Shown here: positions 19,586 to 28,553 of the stretch, one piece after another
Layout of the letters: the number at the start of each line of letters is the position of its first letter
Numbering within the stretch: position 1 is the first letter of the stretch
Assembly (NCBI RefSeq): GCF_013087515.1
Contig: NZ_JABFCN010000009.1
Coordinates: 124,001-188,000, forward strand
Length of the DNA: 64,000 nucleotides
DNA from: Rhizobium sophorae
GTDB taxonomy: Bacteria; Pseudomonadota; Alphaproteobacteria; Rhizobiales; Rhizobiaceae
Direction: 5' to 3'
Notes under the pieces: model-generated
Told to the model about the DNA's origin: nothing
What the model saw: only the letters and a program-made list of their open reading frames with translations
Databases searched by the model: none
Translations under genes and position numbers: made by a program

Positions 19586-19702
19586 GAAATCTCTCCTTTA
19601 TTACGTGATGTAAAAGCCGGTTTGGATGGTATGGACATATCTCATACGGCCGCAAAGAAAAGCGGCGGCGACTTCAATTTGTTTTGACGGGATGAAACGG
19701 CG

Positions 19703-20197
19703 ATGACGGTGCTGACGATCGAGGAAATGGCCGAGATGCTTGCCCCGCGCCAGGCGATTGCCGGCCTCGATCTCGGCACCAAGACGATCGGGCTTTCGAT
19801 GTCCGATCTCGGCCGGCGTTTCGCCACGCCGCGCACAGTGATCCGCCGCGTCAAGTTCACCATCGATGCCCAGGCGCTCTTGGACTTCGCACAATCGGAA
19901 AAGGTCGCAGGCTTCATCATCGGCCTGCCGATGAATATGGACGGATCAGCGGGTCCGCGTGTGCAGGCGACGCGCGCCTTCGTGCGTAATATGGAGCAGA
20001 AGACGGCGCTGCCCTTCGTCTATTGGGATGAGCGGCTTTCGACGGTTGCCGCCGAACGGACGCTGCTCGAAATGGACGTCTCGCGCGCCAAGCGGGCCGA
20101 ACGGATCGATTCGGCCGCGGCAAGCTTCATCCTTCAGGGCGCGCTCGACAGGCTTTCCTTGCTGGCAAGGTCTGACGGAGATGAATTCAGCGCCTGA
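19703..20197 (+). CDS. ruvX: Holliday junction resolvase-like / pre-16S rRNA nuclease RuvX (YqgF)
   Basis: A 164-residue RNase H-fold nuclease. Seen are the catalytic Asp in [16 protein letters not shown], the second acidic site in [15 protein letters not shown], and [17 protein letters not shown], with [14 protein letters not shown] near the C-terminus. E. coli YqgF processes the 5' end of 16S rRNA. The 3' end overlaps a convergent membrane-protein gene by 64 bases. Confidence 0.94.
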   Translation: MTVLTIEEMAEMLAPRQAIAGLDLGTKTIGLSMSDLGRRFATPRTVIRRVKFTIDAQALLDFAQSEKVAGFIIGLPMNMDGSAGPRVQATRAFVRNMEQKTALPFVYWDERLSTVAAERTLLEMDVSRAKRAERIDSAAASFILQGALDRLSLLARSDGDEFSA

Positions 20198-20466
20198 CGC
20201 GCCTTCCACCAGGCGATGATCGACTTGCGCTTCCGAAGGCCGATAATGGCGAAGACGACGAGGCTGTCCAACGCGATCGCGCGGGCAACGAGCGGCGGGA
20301 TGGTCTCCGGCGGAATGCCGAGCGCCTTGCCATAAAGCTCGAAGGTCAGGTCATGGACCTGCCGGCTCAGCATGAAGATGCCGAAACTCATGTCGTAATA
20401 GGAGAGCCAGTACCATCCGCCCAGAAAGACGATGGGGCCGGCCCAGAAGATCAGAAACCACTTCAT
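20134..20466 (-). CDS. Small membrane protein, DUF6105-like
   Basis: A 110-residue protein starting [29 protein letters not shown], with two hydrophobic segments (residues 2-22 and about 60-78), a short basic stretch ([15 protein letters not shown]) and a polar tail. It resembles a rhizobial family of small inner-membrane proteins (DUF6105 by memory). The stop of the next upstream gene on this strand (20463) overlaps its start by 4 bases (ATGA), so the two are a coupled pair. Confidence 0.72.
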   Translation of the reverse strand: MKWFLIFWAGPIVFLGGWYWLSYYDMSFGIFMLSRQVHDLTFELYGKALGIPPETIPPLVARAIALDSLVVFAIIGLRKRKSIIAWWKARQALNSSPSDLASKESLSSAP

Positions 20467-20663
20467 GCGGCCTCTCCTCCATGCTTGCGCGCCATGGGCA
20501 GATCGAGGGAGACCAACCAGGTCGACAATGCCATGATGCAAAGCACCAGCGCGGGAATTGCGATATCCAGCGCCAAGACTGCGAAAAACATCATCGCCGT
20601 CACCAGAAGCGCGACTTTAGCGATCTTGGTTCCCATGGGCGTCACTCGGGGACTCTCACTCAT
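20463..20663 (-). CDS. Small membrane protein coupled to the DUF6105-like gene
   Basis: A protein of 66 residues from the ATG at 20663 (alternative start at 20636). One long hydrophobic region (VALLVTAMMFFAVLALDIAIPALVLCIMALSTWLVSL) is long enough for two membrane passes. The stop overlaps the next start (ATGA). The function is unknown. Confidence 0.6.
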   Translation of the reverse strand: MSESPRVTPMGTKIAKVALLVTAMMFFAVLALDIAIPALVLCIMALSTWLVSLDLPMARKHGGEAA

Positions 20664-20767
20664 ACTATCTCTGCTCACCGCCACACTGTCGGGTTAACCA
20701 CCCCCACGCAACGTAAACCATTTGTTAAGGTTAACGTGAGGCCTGCCCCCTGTGGATGAGGCAGGCA

Positions 20768-21427
20768 TCAGCCATAGACGCCGCGCACGATGCGCTTCAA
20801 CGCCGTCGCCGCCTTCTCCCAGTCCTTGGGCGTTTTCAGCGACAGGCCGGCGCACTGCCCGCCGGCTGCGGCGGCGAGCACAAGGTGCTGGATCGCGGCG
20901 ATGACGACGGCGTTGACGGCTGTTGCATCCACGCCCTTCGGCGGCGCCAGCGAGCCGCGCATGCGCTCGAGCCACAAGGCGAGCGCCTTCGAACGCGCCT
21001 CGGACAACCGCCTCACCTGCTCGGTGTTTTCCGATATCTCCCAGGCGAGGATGCGGCGCATCAGCGGATCGTTTCTCAAGGCGTCGAGGAGAAGAAGCGA
21101 CAGCCGCTCCATCAGGTCGCCATAGGTGAGCAGGAACATGCCGCCGGCGTCTTCCGGAATGCGATCCTTCACCCATGTGCCGAGATCGGCGCCGATCGCC
21201 TCGACCAAGCCGTCGAGGCCGCCATAGTAACGATAGATCAACTGCTTGTCGCAACCGGCGCGGCGGGCGACCGCGTTGATGCCGAAATTCTGGAAGCCTT
21301 CCTCGGCGAGCAGCCCCTTGGCGGCGGCAAGAATTGTGCGCTCGGTGGCGCCGCGATCACGCACGCGCCGTTCCGGCCCCTCGCCGGTCCTGGGTGAATT
21401 TACAAGATTTACGGCTTCATTCAGCAT
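20768..21427 (-). CDS. TetR-family transcriptional regulator
   Basis: A 219-residue regulator. The N-terminal TetR helix-turn-helix is seen as ERTILAAAKGLLAEEGFQNFGINAVARRAGCDKQLIYRYYGGLDGLVEA (about residues 28-77), followed by a helical ligand-binding domain. The start at 21427 (MLNEAVNLV) is chosen; the frame is open to 21478. The target is unknown; the 248-base region between it and map is a candidate operator region, but I found no clear palindrome. Confidence 0.92.
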   Translation of the reverse strand: MLNEAVNLVNSPRTGEGPERRVRDRGATERTILAAAKGLLAEEGFQNFGINAVARRAGCDKQLIYRYYGGLDGLVEAIGADLGTWVKDRIPEDAGGMFLLTYGDLMERLSLLLLDALRNDPLMRRILAWEISENTEQVRRLSEARSKALALWLERMRGSLAPPKGVDATAVNAVVIAAIQHLVLAAAAGGQCAGLSLKTPKDWEKAATALKRIVRGVYG

Positions 21428-21675
21428 GATCGACCCTTCCCCGCTGTCACCAACCGGTGAGTAGCGGGGAGGCTTCATGCAATCAATCCTATCCCTTTGG
21501 GAAGATTGTGGATATTCCAGCCGGACCGATGATTGTCCGTCGAACGGATGTGGATGGCTGCACGTTGAGCGGATCGGATCGGTTCAGAAATCTCGTCCTG
21601 GCGGTTGATCGCGATGGACGAACCCGGCATAGCTGCATTATGAACAATTCTAATATTCTCCACTAAGGCCCTGCA

Positions 21676-22512
21676 ATGGTGAACTATATCGAAGCCTCTA
21701 CCGCGCCCCCGAAGAATACGGGCGCCATCCGGCTTTATGACGCGCAAGCATTCGAGGGCATGCGCAGGGCGTGCCAGCTGACCGCGCGCTGCCTCGATGC
21801 GCTTGCCGACATCGTCAAGCCCGGCCTGCTGACCGATGAGATCGACAGGTTCGTTTTCGATTTCGGCATGGATCACGGCGCCTATCCGGCGACGCTGAAC
21901 TATCGCGGCTACACCAAATCGACCTGCACCTCGATCAACCACGTCGTCTGCCACGGCATTCCGAACGACAAGCCGCTGCGTGACGGCGATATCGTCAATA
22001 TCGACGTCACCTTCGTGCTCGACGGCTGGCACGGCGATTCCAGCCGGATGTATCCCGTCGGCGTCGTCAAGCGTGCTGCCGAGCGGCTGCTCGAGGTCAC
22101 GTATGAATCGCTGATGCGCGGCATTGCCGCCGTCAGGCCCGGCGCCCGCACCGGCGCGATCGGCGAGGCGATCCAGACCTATGCCGAAGCCGAGCGCTGT
22201 TCAGTGGTGCGCGATTTCTGCGGCCATGGTGTCGGCCGGTTGTTCCACGATTCGCCGAACATCCTGCATTACGGCCGCGCCAATGAAGGGCCGGAGCTGC
22301 GCGAAGGCATGATCTTCACCATCGAGCCGATGATCAACCTCGGCCGACCGCATGTGAAGGTGCTGGCCGACGGATGGACGGCGGTCACCCGCGACCGCTC
22401 GCTCTCAGCCCAGTACGAACATACGGTCGGCGTCACCTCCGACGGCTGCGAGATTTTCACGCTGTCGCCGGGTGGGCTTGACCGCCCCGGTCTGCCGTCG
22501 CACAACGGGTAA
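21676..22512 (+). CDS. map: Methionine aminopeptidase, type I
   Basis: A 278-residue cytoplasmic enzyme that removes the initiator Met. The metal-binding residues of the pita-bread fold are in the expected places: [41 protein letters not shown] (two Asp), [15 protein letters not shown] (His), MIFTIEPMI (Glu) and SAQYEHTV (Glu). It is 7 bases upstream of radC, the usual map-radC pairing in rhizobia. Confidence 0.96.
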   Translation: MVNYIEASTAPPKNTGAIRLYDAQAFEGMRRACQLTARCLDALADIVKPGLLTDEIDRFVFDFGMDHGAYPATLNYRGYTKSTCTSINHVVCHGIPNDKPLRDGDIVNIDVTFVLDGWHGDSSRMYPVGVVKRAAERLLEVTYESLMRGIAAVRPGARTGAIGEAIQTYAEAERCSVVRDFCGHGVGRLFHDSPNILHYGRANEGPELREGMIFTIEPMINLGRPHVKVLADGWTAVTRDRSLSAQYEHTVGVTSDGCEIFTLSPGGLDRPGLPSHNG

Positions 22513-22519
22513 CGGTCCG

Positions 22520-23260
22520 ATGGCGAAGGGGCCTGTTTCGACATCTTCCGACGACGAACTGCCTTTCGAGACGCAAGAGCCCATTGCCGCCGACGAACGT
22601 TCGTTCTTTGCAGGACAGCCCCAAAAACCGTCGGTAACGAATGCCGGGACCGCCCTGCCCGCCTCGCTTGTTGGCCAAGAGCATTATCACGGCCATCGCG
22701 AGCGGTTGCGTGACCGCTTCCGCGAGCTCGGCGACACCGCGCTTGCCGACTACGAAATCCTCGAGCTCTTACTTTTCCGCCTGATCCCGCGGCGCGACAC
22801 CAAGCCGATCGCCAAGGCGCTGATCGAACGGTTCGGCTCGCTTTCGGGCGTCTTCGGTGCGCCTCAGGCGCTGCTGACCGAGGTAAAAGGCGTCGGCGAG
22901 GCCGTGGCGCTCGACTTGAAGCTGATCTCGACTGTCGCTCACCGGACGCTGAAGAGCGAACTCAGGAGCAAACAGGTCCTGTCCTCGTGGTCTTCGGTTA
23001 TCCAGTATTGCCATGCCGCCATGGCGCACGAGACCCGCGAGCAGTTCCGCATCCTCTTCCTCGACAAGCGCAATGTGCTGATCGCCGACGAGGTGCAGGG
23101 CCGCGGCACGGTCGACCATACGCCGGTCTATCCGCGCGAGGTGGTCAAACGCGCACTTGAGCTTTCGGCAACCGCCATGATCCTCGTGCACAACCACCCC
23201 ACTACCCCCTTTCGATCCCGCTCGATCACGCTCAATACCGCTGAAACACCAGTAGTTTAG
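22520..23260 (+). pseudogene. radC: radC, 3' truncated by insertion of a mobile element
   Basis: The frame reads a normal RadC for 227 residues: an N-terminal HhH region ([27 protein letters not shown]) and then the JAB/MPN domain up to LVHNHP. Family members continue SGDPTPS and keep the metal ligands of HxHPx7Sx2D. Here the sequence switches after Pro227 (23200) to 19 unrelated residues and a stop. The Ser/Asp ligands and the C-terminal 45 or so residues are missing, so the MPN site cannot form. The remainder should lie at the far end of the element. RadC is generally dispensable. Confidence 0.93.
23189..23200 (+). other. Probable attL core inside radC (HNHP codons)
   Basis: The bases coding His-Asn-His-Pro are the last that match RadC, and the integrase gene of the element begins 200 bases further on in the same direction. 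This conserved codon stretch is therefore the likely recombination core. The exact core length cannot be fixed because attR is outside the window. Confidence 0.7.
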
Positions 23261-23400
23261 CCGCTTTTTGTAGGTTGCGTACAGGGGGCGGTTATGGCAA
23301 ATTGGGGGCGGTTGAAGGGGTAGAATACGGCTTTCCGCTCCCAGCAAACGATCCCCGTTTCTCCTCGACCGATCCCAGTTGCGGAAGAGGAGGAAGTGCA

Positions 23401-24642
23401 ATGCCAAGCCTGACCGACACCGCCATCCGACATGCGCTGAAGCGGGTCGAGATGGGTCAGAAGCAAGAAAATCTCGCCGACGGCGAAGGGCGCGGCACAG
23501 GCCGTCTCGTCCTCGTCCTGAAGCCAATGCCGAAGCGCGTGACAGCGGACTGGATGGCCCAGCAGTGGCGCGACGGGAAGCGAACCAAGAAGAAGCTCGG
23601 CGCCTACCCGTCAATGACACTTGGCCAGGCCCGCGAGATTTTCAAACGCGACTATGCGGACGTGATCCAGAAGGGTCGAAGCATCAAGATCGCGACCGAT
23701 ACGCGCCCCGGCACCGTCGCCGATCTTTTCGAGGGCTATGTAGCGTCGCTCAAGGCCGCGAACAAACCCTCCTGGAAGGAAACCGAAAAGGGCCTGAACA
23801 AGATTGCCGATACGCTCGGGCGCAACCGTCTCGCCCGTGAGATCGAGTCCGAGGAAATCATCGAACTGATCCGCCCGATCTATGACCGCGGCGCCAAGTC
23901 GATGGCCGATCACGTCCGATCCTATATCCACGCCGCGTTTAGCTGGGGCATGAAGTCCGACAACGATTATCGCCAGCAATCCGCTCGTCGCTTCCGCATC
24001 CCGTTCAATCCAGCAGCAGGCATTCCGACCGAGCCCAAGGTCCAGGGCACGCGCTGGCTCGATGAGGACGAGTGGGTCCAGCTCTATCGCTGGCTCGAGT
24101 GCCCCGATACACCTGTCCATCCTCCGTATACCCGTGCGGTCCGAATCCTCATGCTGACCGGTCAGCGGGTCGAGGAGATCGCGAACCTTCACATCGATCA
24201 ATGGGACGCTAAGGAGAAGATTATCGACTGGTCCAAGACCAAGAACGACCAGCCCCATGCCGTTCCGGTCCCGGATTTGGCCGCAGAGCTAATCTCGTCA
24301 ATCAACGTCAACGAGTACGGCTGGTTCTTCCCTTCGGCCAAGGATCCCTCCAAGCCCGTCAGCCATGGCACGCTCTATTCGTTCATGTGGCGCCAGCGGG
24401 ATCGTGGCGTGATTCCCTACGTGACGAACCGCGATCTGCGTCGAACCTTCAAAACACTCGCCGGCAAGGCAGGTGTGCCGAAAGAGATCCGCGACCGCCT
24501 ACAGAACCATGCCTTGCAGGACGTCAGCTCAAAGCACTACGACCGCTGGAACTACATGGTAGAGAAACGTGCAGGCATGGCGAAATGGGACAAATTCGTC
24601 CGCGCCATGCTTGCGAAGAAGCGCATGAAGGCGGCGGCATGA
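23401..24642 (+). CDS. Tyrosine recombinase / integrase
   Basis: A 413-residue site-specific recombinase with an N-terminal arm-binding DUF4102-like region, a core-binding helical domain, and the catalytic domain from about residue 220. Visible catalytic residues are Arg256 (TGQRVEEI), Arg347 in RDLRRTF, His370 (LQNHALQ) and nucleophile Tyr380 (SSKHYDRW). The usual His of the HxxR box is Arg344. The start at 23401 follows GGAAGAGGAGG, a strong ribosome-binding site. It presumably mediates integration into and excision from radC. Its stop overlaps the next start (ATGA). Confidence 0.95.
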   Translation: MPSLTDTAIRHALKRVEMGQKQENLADGEGRGTGRLVLVLKPMPKRVTADWMAQQWRDGKRTKKKLGAYPSMTLGQAREIFKRDYADVIQKGRSIKIATDTRPGTVADLFEGYVASLKAANKPSWKETEKGLNKIADTLGRNRLAREIESEEIIELIRPIYDRGAKSMADHVRSYIHAAFSWGMKSDNDYRQQSARRFRIPFNPAAGIPTEPKVQGTRWLDEDEWVQLYRWLECPDTPVHPPYTRAVRILMLTGQRVEEIANLHIDQWDAKEKIIDWSKTKNDQPHAVPVPDLAAELISSINVNEYGWFFPSAKDPSKPVSHGTLYSFMWRQRDRGVIPYVTNRDLRRTFKTLAGKAGVPKEIRDRLQNHALQDVSSKHYDRWNYMVEKRAGMAKWDKFVRAMLAKKRMKAAA

Positions 24643-25058
24643 GCTTCCGGCCTCTCCTTCTCTCCGGCGTGCTTGTTTTCCTTTGCCAGGTCGTCCCCGC
24701 CTATGCGGACCCGTGCAAAGCGCCTCTGCCAGCCCAAGCTGGCGTGCAGCTCTCTGGCACGGTTCGCTATGTCGGTGATGGTGACAGCCTTTGCGTGGGC
24801 AAGACGGCCGACCCCAACGCCTGGATCGAGGTCAGGCTCGCCGACTTCAACGCCCCCGAGCTTCACGAAGACCGCGGGGCTCAAGGAAAGGTCGCGCTCG
24901 AACGCATTGCGCTTCACCGTGAGGTGACATGTACGACGGAGCGCGGCCGCAGCAGGCGCGTGATCTCATTCGACCGCGTCATTGCTCGCTGCCGCGTCGG
25001 CTCTCAGCCCATTGGTGATATGCTGCGCCAAGCCGGAGCGCCGGAGGGCGGCAACTGA
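24639..25058 (+). CDS. Thermonuclease-like (SNase-fold) exported protein
   Basis: A 139-residue protein with a signal peptide (PLLLSGVLVFLCQVVPAYA) and an SNase-type OB-fold: GTVRYVGDGDSLCV, then WIEVRLADFNAPEL, where the Arg and Glu correspond to catalytic residues of staphylococcal nuclease, then a second basic region (VISFDRVIARCRV). It may degrade DNA or RNA outside the cytoplasm, or be a related domain with a lost activity. The ATG overlaps the integrase stop, implying coupled expression. Confidence 0.8.
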   Translation: MSFRPLLLSGVLVFLCQVVPAYADPCKAPLPAQAGVQLSGTVRYVGDGDSLCVGKTADPNAWIEVRLADFNAPELHEDRGAQGKVALERIALHREVTCTTERGRSRRVISFDRVIARCRVGSQPIGDMLRQAGAPEGGN

Positions 25059-25097
25059 TGTCGGTCCACCATTGACTTAACATAGCCTGGAAGCTAT

Positions 25098-25463
25098 ATG
25101 GATTGGGACGTCAGACTGCATGATGCCTTCGAGGCGGAGTTTCAGGCTTTCGCGAACGAGGTGCAGATCGAAATGCTTGCCCTCGCAAAGCTGCTGGCCG
25201 AATGCGGGCCGCAACTTGGTCGACCTTACGTCGACACGCTGAAGGGCTCGAAGCATTCCAACATGAAGGAAATGCGCTTTTCAGCAGCCGATGGCGAGTG
25301 GCGAACCGCCTTTGCCTTCGACCCAGCGCGAAACGCAATCCTGCTTGTAGCCGGAGACAAGTCGGGCGGAAGTCAGAAGCGCTTTTACAAGCAGCTTATC
25401 GCAAAGGCGGACAAGCGGTTTTCCGACCATCTGGAAAACCTGAAATCCGTAAAGAAGGGATAG
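25098..25463 (+). CDS. HigB/RelE-type toxin (phage Gp49-like)
   Basis: A 121-residue protein of the phage-derived Gp49-like/HigB family: LLAECGPQLGRPYVDTLKGSKHSNMKEMRFSAADGEWRTAFAFDP and LLVAGDKSGGSQKRFYKQLI. These proteins are ribosome-dependent mRNA interferases of the RelE fold. It is followed after 4 bases by an HTH antitoxin gene. The toxin-first order is that of HigBA. Confidence 0.88.
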   Translation: MDWDVRLHDAFEAEFQAFANEVQIEMLALAKLLAECGPQLGRPYVDTLKGSKHSNMKEMRFSAADGEWRTAFAFDPARNAILLVAGDKSGGSQKRFYKQLIAKADKRFSDHLENLKSVKKG

Positions 25464-25467
25464 CCCG

Positions 25468-25845
25468 ATGGGACGCAGCATCACGGACGTCATCGCTTCG
25501 CTGCCCCGCGACCGGCAGGAGCAGGTCGAGGCCCGCTACCAGGAGCTTCGGCAGGAGGTCGAGGGTCTGCGCGAGCTGCGGCAGATCGCGGGGAAGGCGC
25601 AGGAAGATGTCGCCGGTGCCTTGAACATCAAACAGCCCTCGGTCTCGAAGATCGAAAAGCAGGCCGATATGTATCTGTCGACGTTGCGCAGCTACGTCGA
25701 AGCGATCGGCGGCAAGCTTGAACTCACCGTGAAGCTGCCGTCGCATCCGCCCCTCAAGCTTCACAGCCTGGGCGACGTGATGTCATCGAGCAGTCCCGCG
25801 CGCGCTCCCTCCCGCGTGCGAAAAGCGGCCAGAGCCCGGCCCTGA
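25468..25845 (+). CDS. XRE-family antitoxin (HigA-like)
   Basis: A 125-residue DNA-binding antitoxin. Residues 35-80 form the Cro/CI helix-turn-helix: LRELRQIAGKAQEDVAGALNIKQPSVSKIEKQADMYLSTLRSYVEAIGG. It neutralises the upstream HigB-like toxin and represses the pair. The C-terminal 30 residues are basic and disordered. The stop codon shares one base with the next start (TGATG), suggesting the downstream unknown gene may be coupled to it. Confidence 0.9.
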   Translation: MGRSITDVIASLPRDRQEQVEARYQELRQEVEGLRELRQIAGKAQEDVAGALNIKQPSVSKIEKQADMYLSTLRSYVEAIGGKLELTVKLPSHPPLKLHSLGDVMSSSSPARAPSRVRKAARARP

Positions 25846-26693
25846 TGCTTCAGTTCGACGGCAACTGGCGGTTCGACAGTCCCAGCGCGATAGAGCCTGC
25901 CGTACAAGAAGGCTTTCGCGACCTGATCAACCGCATCAGCGGACAAGGGCTTCGGAAGGCCATTCTGGAGCATTTCAAGGCGCGGTTCTGTGCGGCCGCC
26001 AGCGCCGAGTATTGGCCGAGCACCAACGAGCGGTTCGCCTCCGAAGATCTCGACCGAGACATGGCGCGCGCCGGTGAGAACGCTCCGGTCTTCATCGAAG
26101 CGTTCTGGGACGCATGCCAGGAACTTTGGGCTCGCAATCCGACGATGGTGATACCGGATGCCGGGAGGATCAATCGCATCCTCGCCGACGCCAACGCCGG
26201 CTATCAGCTCAATCCTCCGATGCTAGTCGCCACGCGCGTCCACATTCCGATCATCGTTCCCGACGCGCCCCCGTCCCTCGATGTCCAGGCGCGGGCCCTC
26301 ATCCACGAGTCCCTCGACGCTTCCCAGCGATCCCTGAGCGAGGGCAACGGCCGTCAGTCGGTCCAGGAAGTGCTCTGGCTGCTGGAAACCATTGCCACCG
26401 CCTTTAGGGGCCTCGACGTTGCCGATGGAAGCATCCAGGGCCACTACTTCAACAAGATCATCCCCGAGTTGCGAAAGCGCGGCCGAGGGCACCAAGAGCA
26501 AATCCTGAACTGGATGATGACGCTGCATGGATACCTGTCGTCGCCCACCGGCGGCGGGGTGCGACATGGCGTAGATCTTAAAGAGGGCCTCGCTCTCGGG
26601 ATCGACGAGGCGCGTCTTTATTGCAACCTCATCCGCAGCTACCTGACGTTTCTGATCGCCGAACACGAACGCGTCAGCAGAGGCGTTGCGTAA
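25845..26693 (+). CDS. Unknown protein with Abi/HEPN-like C-terminus
   Basis: A 282-residue protein with no confident family. The C-terminal half (about residues 165-275) is helical and carries the arrangement found in abortive-infection C-terminal domains: a glycine-rich loop GGGVRHGVDLKEGLALGIDEA followed by a helix (LIRSYLTFLIAEHERV). The N-terminal half is alpha-rich (KAILEHFKARFCAA). It starts on the stop of the antitoxin gene (TGATG), so it may be part of that operon. A defence role is inference from neighbourhood and this weak resemblance. Confidence 0.72.
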   Translation: MLQFDGNWRFDSPSAIEPAVQEGFRDLINRISGQGLRKAILEHFKARFCAAASAEYWPSTNERFASEDLDRDMARAGENAPVFIEAFWDACQELWARNPTMVIPDAGRINRILADANAGYQLNPPMLVATRVHIPIIVPDAPPSLDVQARALIHESLDASQRSLSEGNGRQSVQEVLWLLETIATAFRGLDVADGSIQGHYFNKIIPELRKRGRGHQEQILNWMMTLHGYLSSPTGGGVRHGVDLKEGLALGIDEARLYCNLIRSYLTFLIAEHERVSRGVA

Positions 26694-26714
26694 AACTCAA
26701 AAAAAGAGGCGATC

Positions 26715-27647
26715 GTGACCCGCATTTTCGACTTCGATGGACCAAACCTTGATCGTGGCTTCGTCAACCTCAGAACGGCTGACCATCCAGTCGAGAGGGA
26801 ATTGCACGAACTCATCGAGAGAATGTGGGAGCGCTACGAGCCGTATGCCGATCCGGATTTCCGCCATGGCTTTGCGCGCGACGTCGACGGCCGTTTCTGG
26901 GAAATGTATCTTGGCTGCACCCTCCTCGACGCTGGCCGCAGCCTGCTGCCGGTTTCAGAACGCTTGCGCGAGGGCGGTCAACCCGACCTTTGCGTTCTAA
27001 CGGACGAAGGCCGAATCTGGATCGAAGCCATCGCGCCAGACGAAGGTGACCCTGGCCCTGATCAGATTATCCGGCCTGTGCCAATGAACGAGGGCGGTGG
27101 CCTCAGCGCCGCCCCAATCCGTCAGGCGCAACTTCGCACCACGAGCGCCTTCTGGACCAAATTCCGAAGAGTTCGGCACTACCTGCGAGAGGGTGTGATC
27201 GGCGAGAATGACATTCGCATCATTGCGATCAGCGCGAGCCGGTTTGGGGTTTATGTGTCCGAGCGCCCACCGCTGATTATGACCTCCCTGTTCCCGATCG
27301 GCGACGCCTACATCACCATCGATCGCGAGACGGACGAAGTGGTGGATCAAGGTTTTCACGCCGCGCCGGAGATCGCGCGTCAGGGCGGGCCGATCCCGCG
27401 CACCGCCTTTCTCGATCCGGCTTTTGCCGATGTCTCCGGCGTTCTGTGGTCTCGCGTCAGCCTGGGCAATCTGTCCCGCGGAACCAGGCCGCTGACCTAT
27501 GTCCACAATCCTCTCGCTACGCATCCGTTGCCGGTCCGCTGGGGTGTCTGGGACCGAGAATTCGTGACCGTCGTCGATGGCGAGGATTGGGAAGCCACCG
27601 ACATCCTCGCACCGCAGCCTGAAACCGAACCATCGGCGGCCGAATGA
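26715..27647 (+). CDS. Unknown protein with a PD-(D/E)xK-like core
   Basis: A 310-residue protein. Residues 60-110 show FWEMYLGCTLLDAG, then GGQPDLCVLTDEGRIWIEAIAP. This order (Glu on a helix, Pro-Asp, then an acidic residue on the next strand) is that of PD-(D/E)xK nucleases, although the usual Lys is replaced by Ile. It may therefore be a diverged or inactive nuclease. It is 21 bases after the preceding unknown gene. The rest (RPPLIMTSLFPIGDAYITIDRE) is strand-rich and unassigned. Confidence 0.75.
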   Translation: MTRIFDFDGPNLDRGFVNLRTADHPVERELHELIERMWERYEPYADPDFRHGFARDVDGRFWEMYLGCTLLDAGRSLLPVSERLREGGQPDLCVLTDEGRIWIEAIAPDEGDPGPDQIIRPVPMNEGGGLSAAPIRQAQLRTTSAFWTKFRRVRHYLREGVIGENDIRIIAISASRFGVYVSERPPLIMTSLFPIGDAYITIDRETDEVVDQGFHAAPEIARQGGPIPRTAFLDPAFADVSGVLWSRVSLGNLSRGTRPLTYVHNPLATHPLPVRWGVWDREFVTVVDGEDWEATDILAPQPETEPSAAE

Positions 27648-27724
27648 GCACGACGCCGATTGACGTACGGAATATCGGGACGGCCTTTCTCGCCGAAATC
27701 AGGGCGTTGAGCGCCGATGGCTAA
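27644..27724 (+). CDS. 26-codon ORF bridging two operon genes
   Basis: An ATG overlaps the previous stop (ATGA at 27644-27647), and the 26-residue frame (MSTTPIDVRNIGTAFLAEIR...) ends 8 bases inside the next gene. It may be a genuine micro-protein or only a coupling device that carries ribosomes across the 69-base gap. Confidence 0.35.
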   Translation: MSTTPIDVRNIGTAFLAEIRALSADG

Positions 27725-28490
27725 GACACTCGACGAGGACGCCATCGAACGCCACAAGGAACTGCTGATCGAGCCGGCTGCCACCCTCTACGCCGTCCAG
27801 AAGGTTTTCGGAGATCAAGCCAAGGCCAAGTCGATGGCCGCATACGGACGGCTGATCGACGCCCACATGCTGGCGACCGGCGTACTTGCAAACGGCATTT
27901 TGCGTATCAATGGCGCCGTCGTTGAGGGCGATCAGACCAGCTTCGAGCGAGACGCGCTGTTCGCCGCCTTCATCATCGGCCTTGAGCCCTGTGAGAGCGC
28001 AATTGCCGAGGCGCGCTATCTACAGGCCCACGCGCTGCTGCGCCAGGAACTCGAGATCCTCGCCCAGCTCAAAGCGGTTGGTGCAAAACGGCGAAAGCCC
28101 AACGGCGCTCCAAACGTCGCAGCTCTCGAACAATCGCTTGGCCGTCTCTATGGCGGGCTTTCCGCAGCCGCGCATGTGTCCAGGCATGACATCGTCCAGA
28201 GCGCGACAGCATGGGATGGCGAAATGGACAGCCTGCCCGGGCCGACAAACATGACCCGCTATTTTCCGGAAACCGACGAAGGGCTCGCAAGACGATCCTA
28301 TGCCCTGCACATTTACATGATTGTCCGCCTCGTCGAGGAACTGAGCGTTGATCTTAGCGCCCGGCATATTTCAGCAACGTTTACCGACGCCGAAAACACG
28401 GCGCTCAATCTTGCAATAGATTTGATGGCGGCAGAAGGAATGCTCGAGATCATCACTGATGCTGATTCAAACAGCAGTACTGATAATTAG
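27717..28490 (+). CDS. Unknown helical protein, HEPN/DUF5677-like
   Basis: A 257-residue, almost all-helical protein. The stretch ARYLQAHALLRQELEILAQLKAVG followed about 50 residues later by LYGGLSAAAHVSRHDIV resembles the Arg...Glu and His arrangement in DUF5677/HEPN-type helical domains. These often occur in abortive-infection or RNA-targeting systems. The start at 27717 is inside the 26-codon frame. No enzymatic motif is certain. Confidence 0.7.
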   Translation: MAKTLDEDAIERHKELLIEPAATLYAVQKVFGDQAKAKSMAAYGRLIDAHMLATGVLANGILRINGAVVEGDQTSFERDALFAAFIIGLEPCESAIAEARYLQAHALLRQELEILAQLKAVGAKRRKPNGAPNVAALEQSLGRLYGGLSAAAHVSRHDIVQSATAWDGEMDSLPGPTNMTRYFPETDEGLARRSYALHIYMIVRLVEELSVDLSARHISATFTDAENTALNLAIDLMAAEGMLEIITDADSNSSTDN

Positions 28491-28553
28491 TGCATTGCCG
28501 TGTCGTTCGATTGTTCGGCCGACGCATGACGATTAATACGCTTGGGGGAGCAA

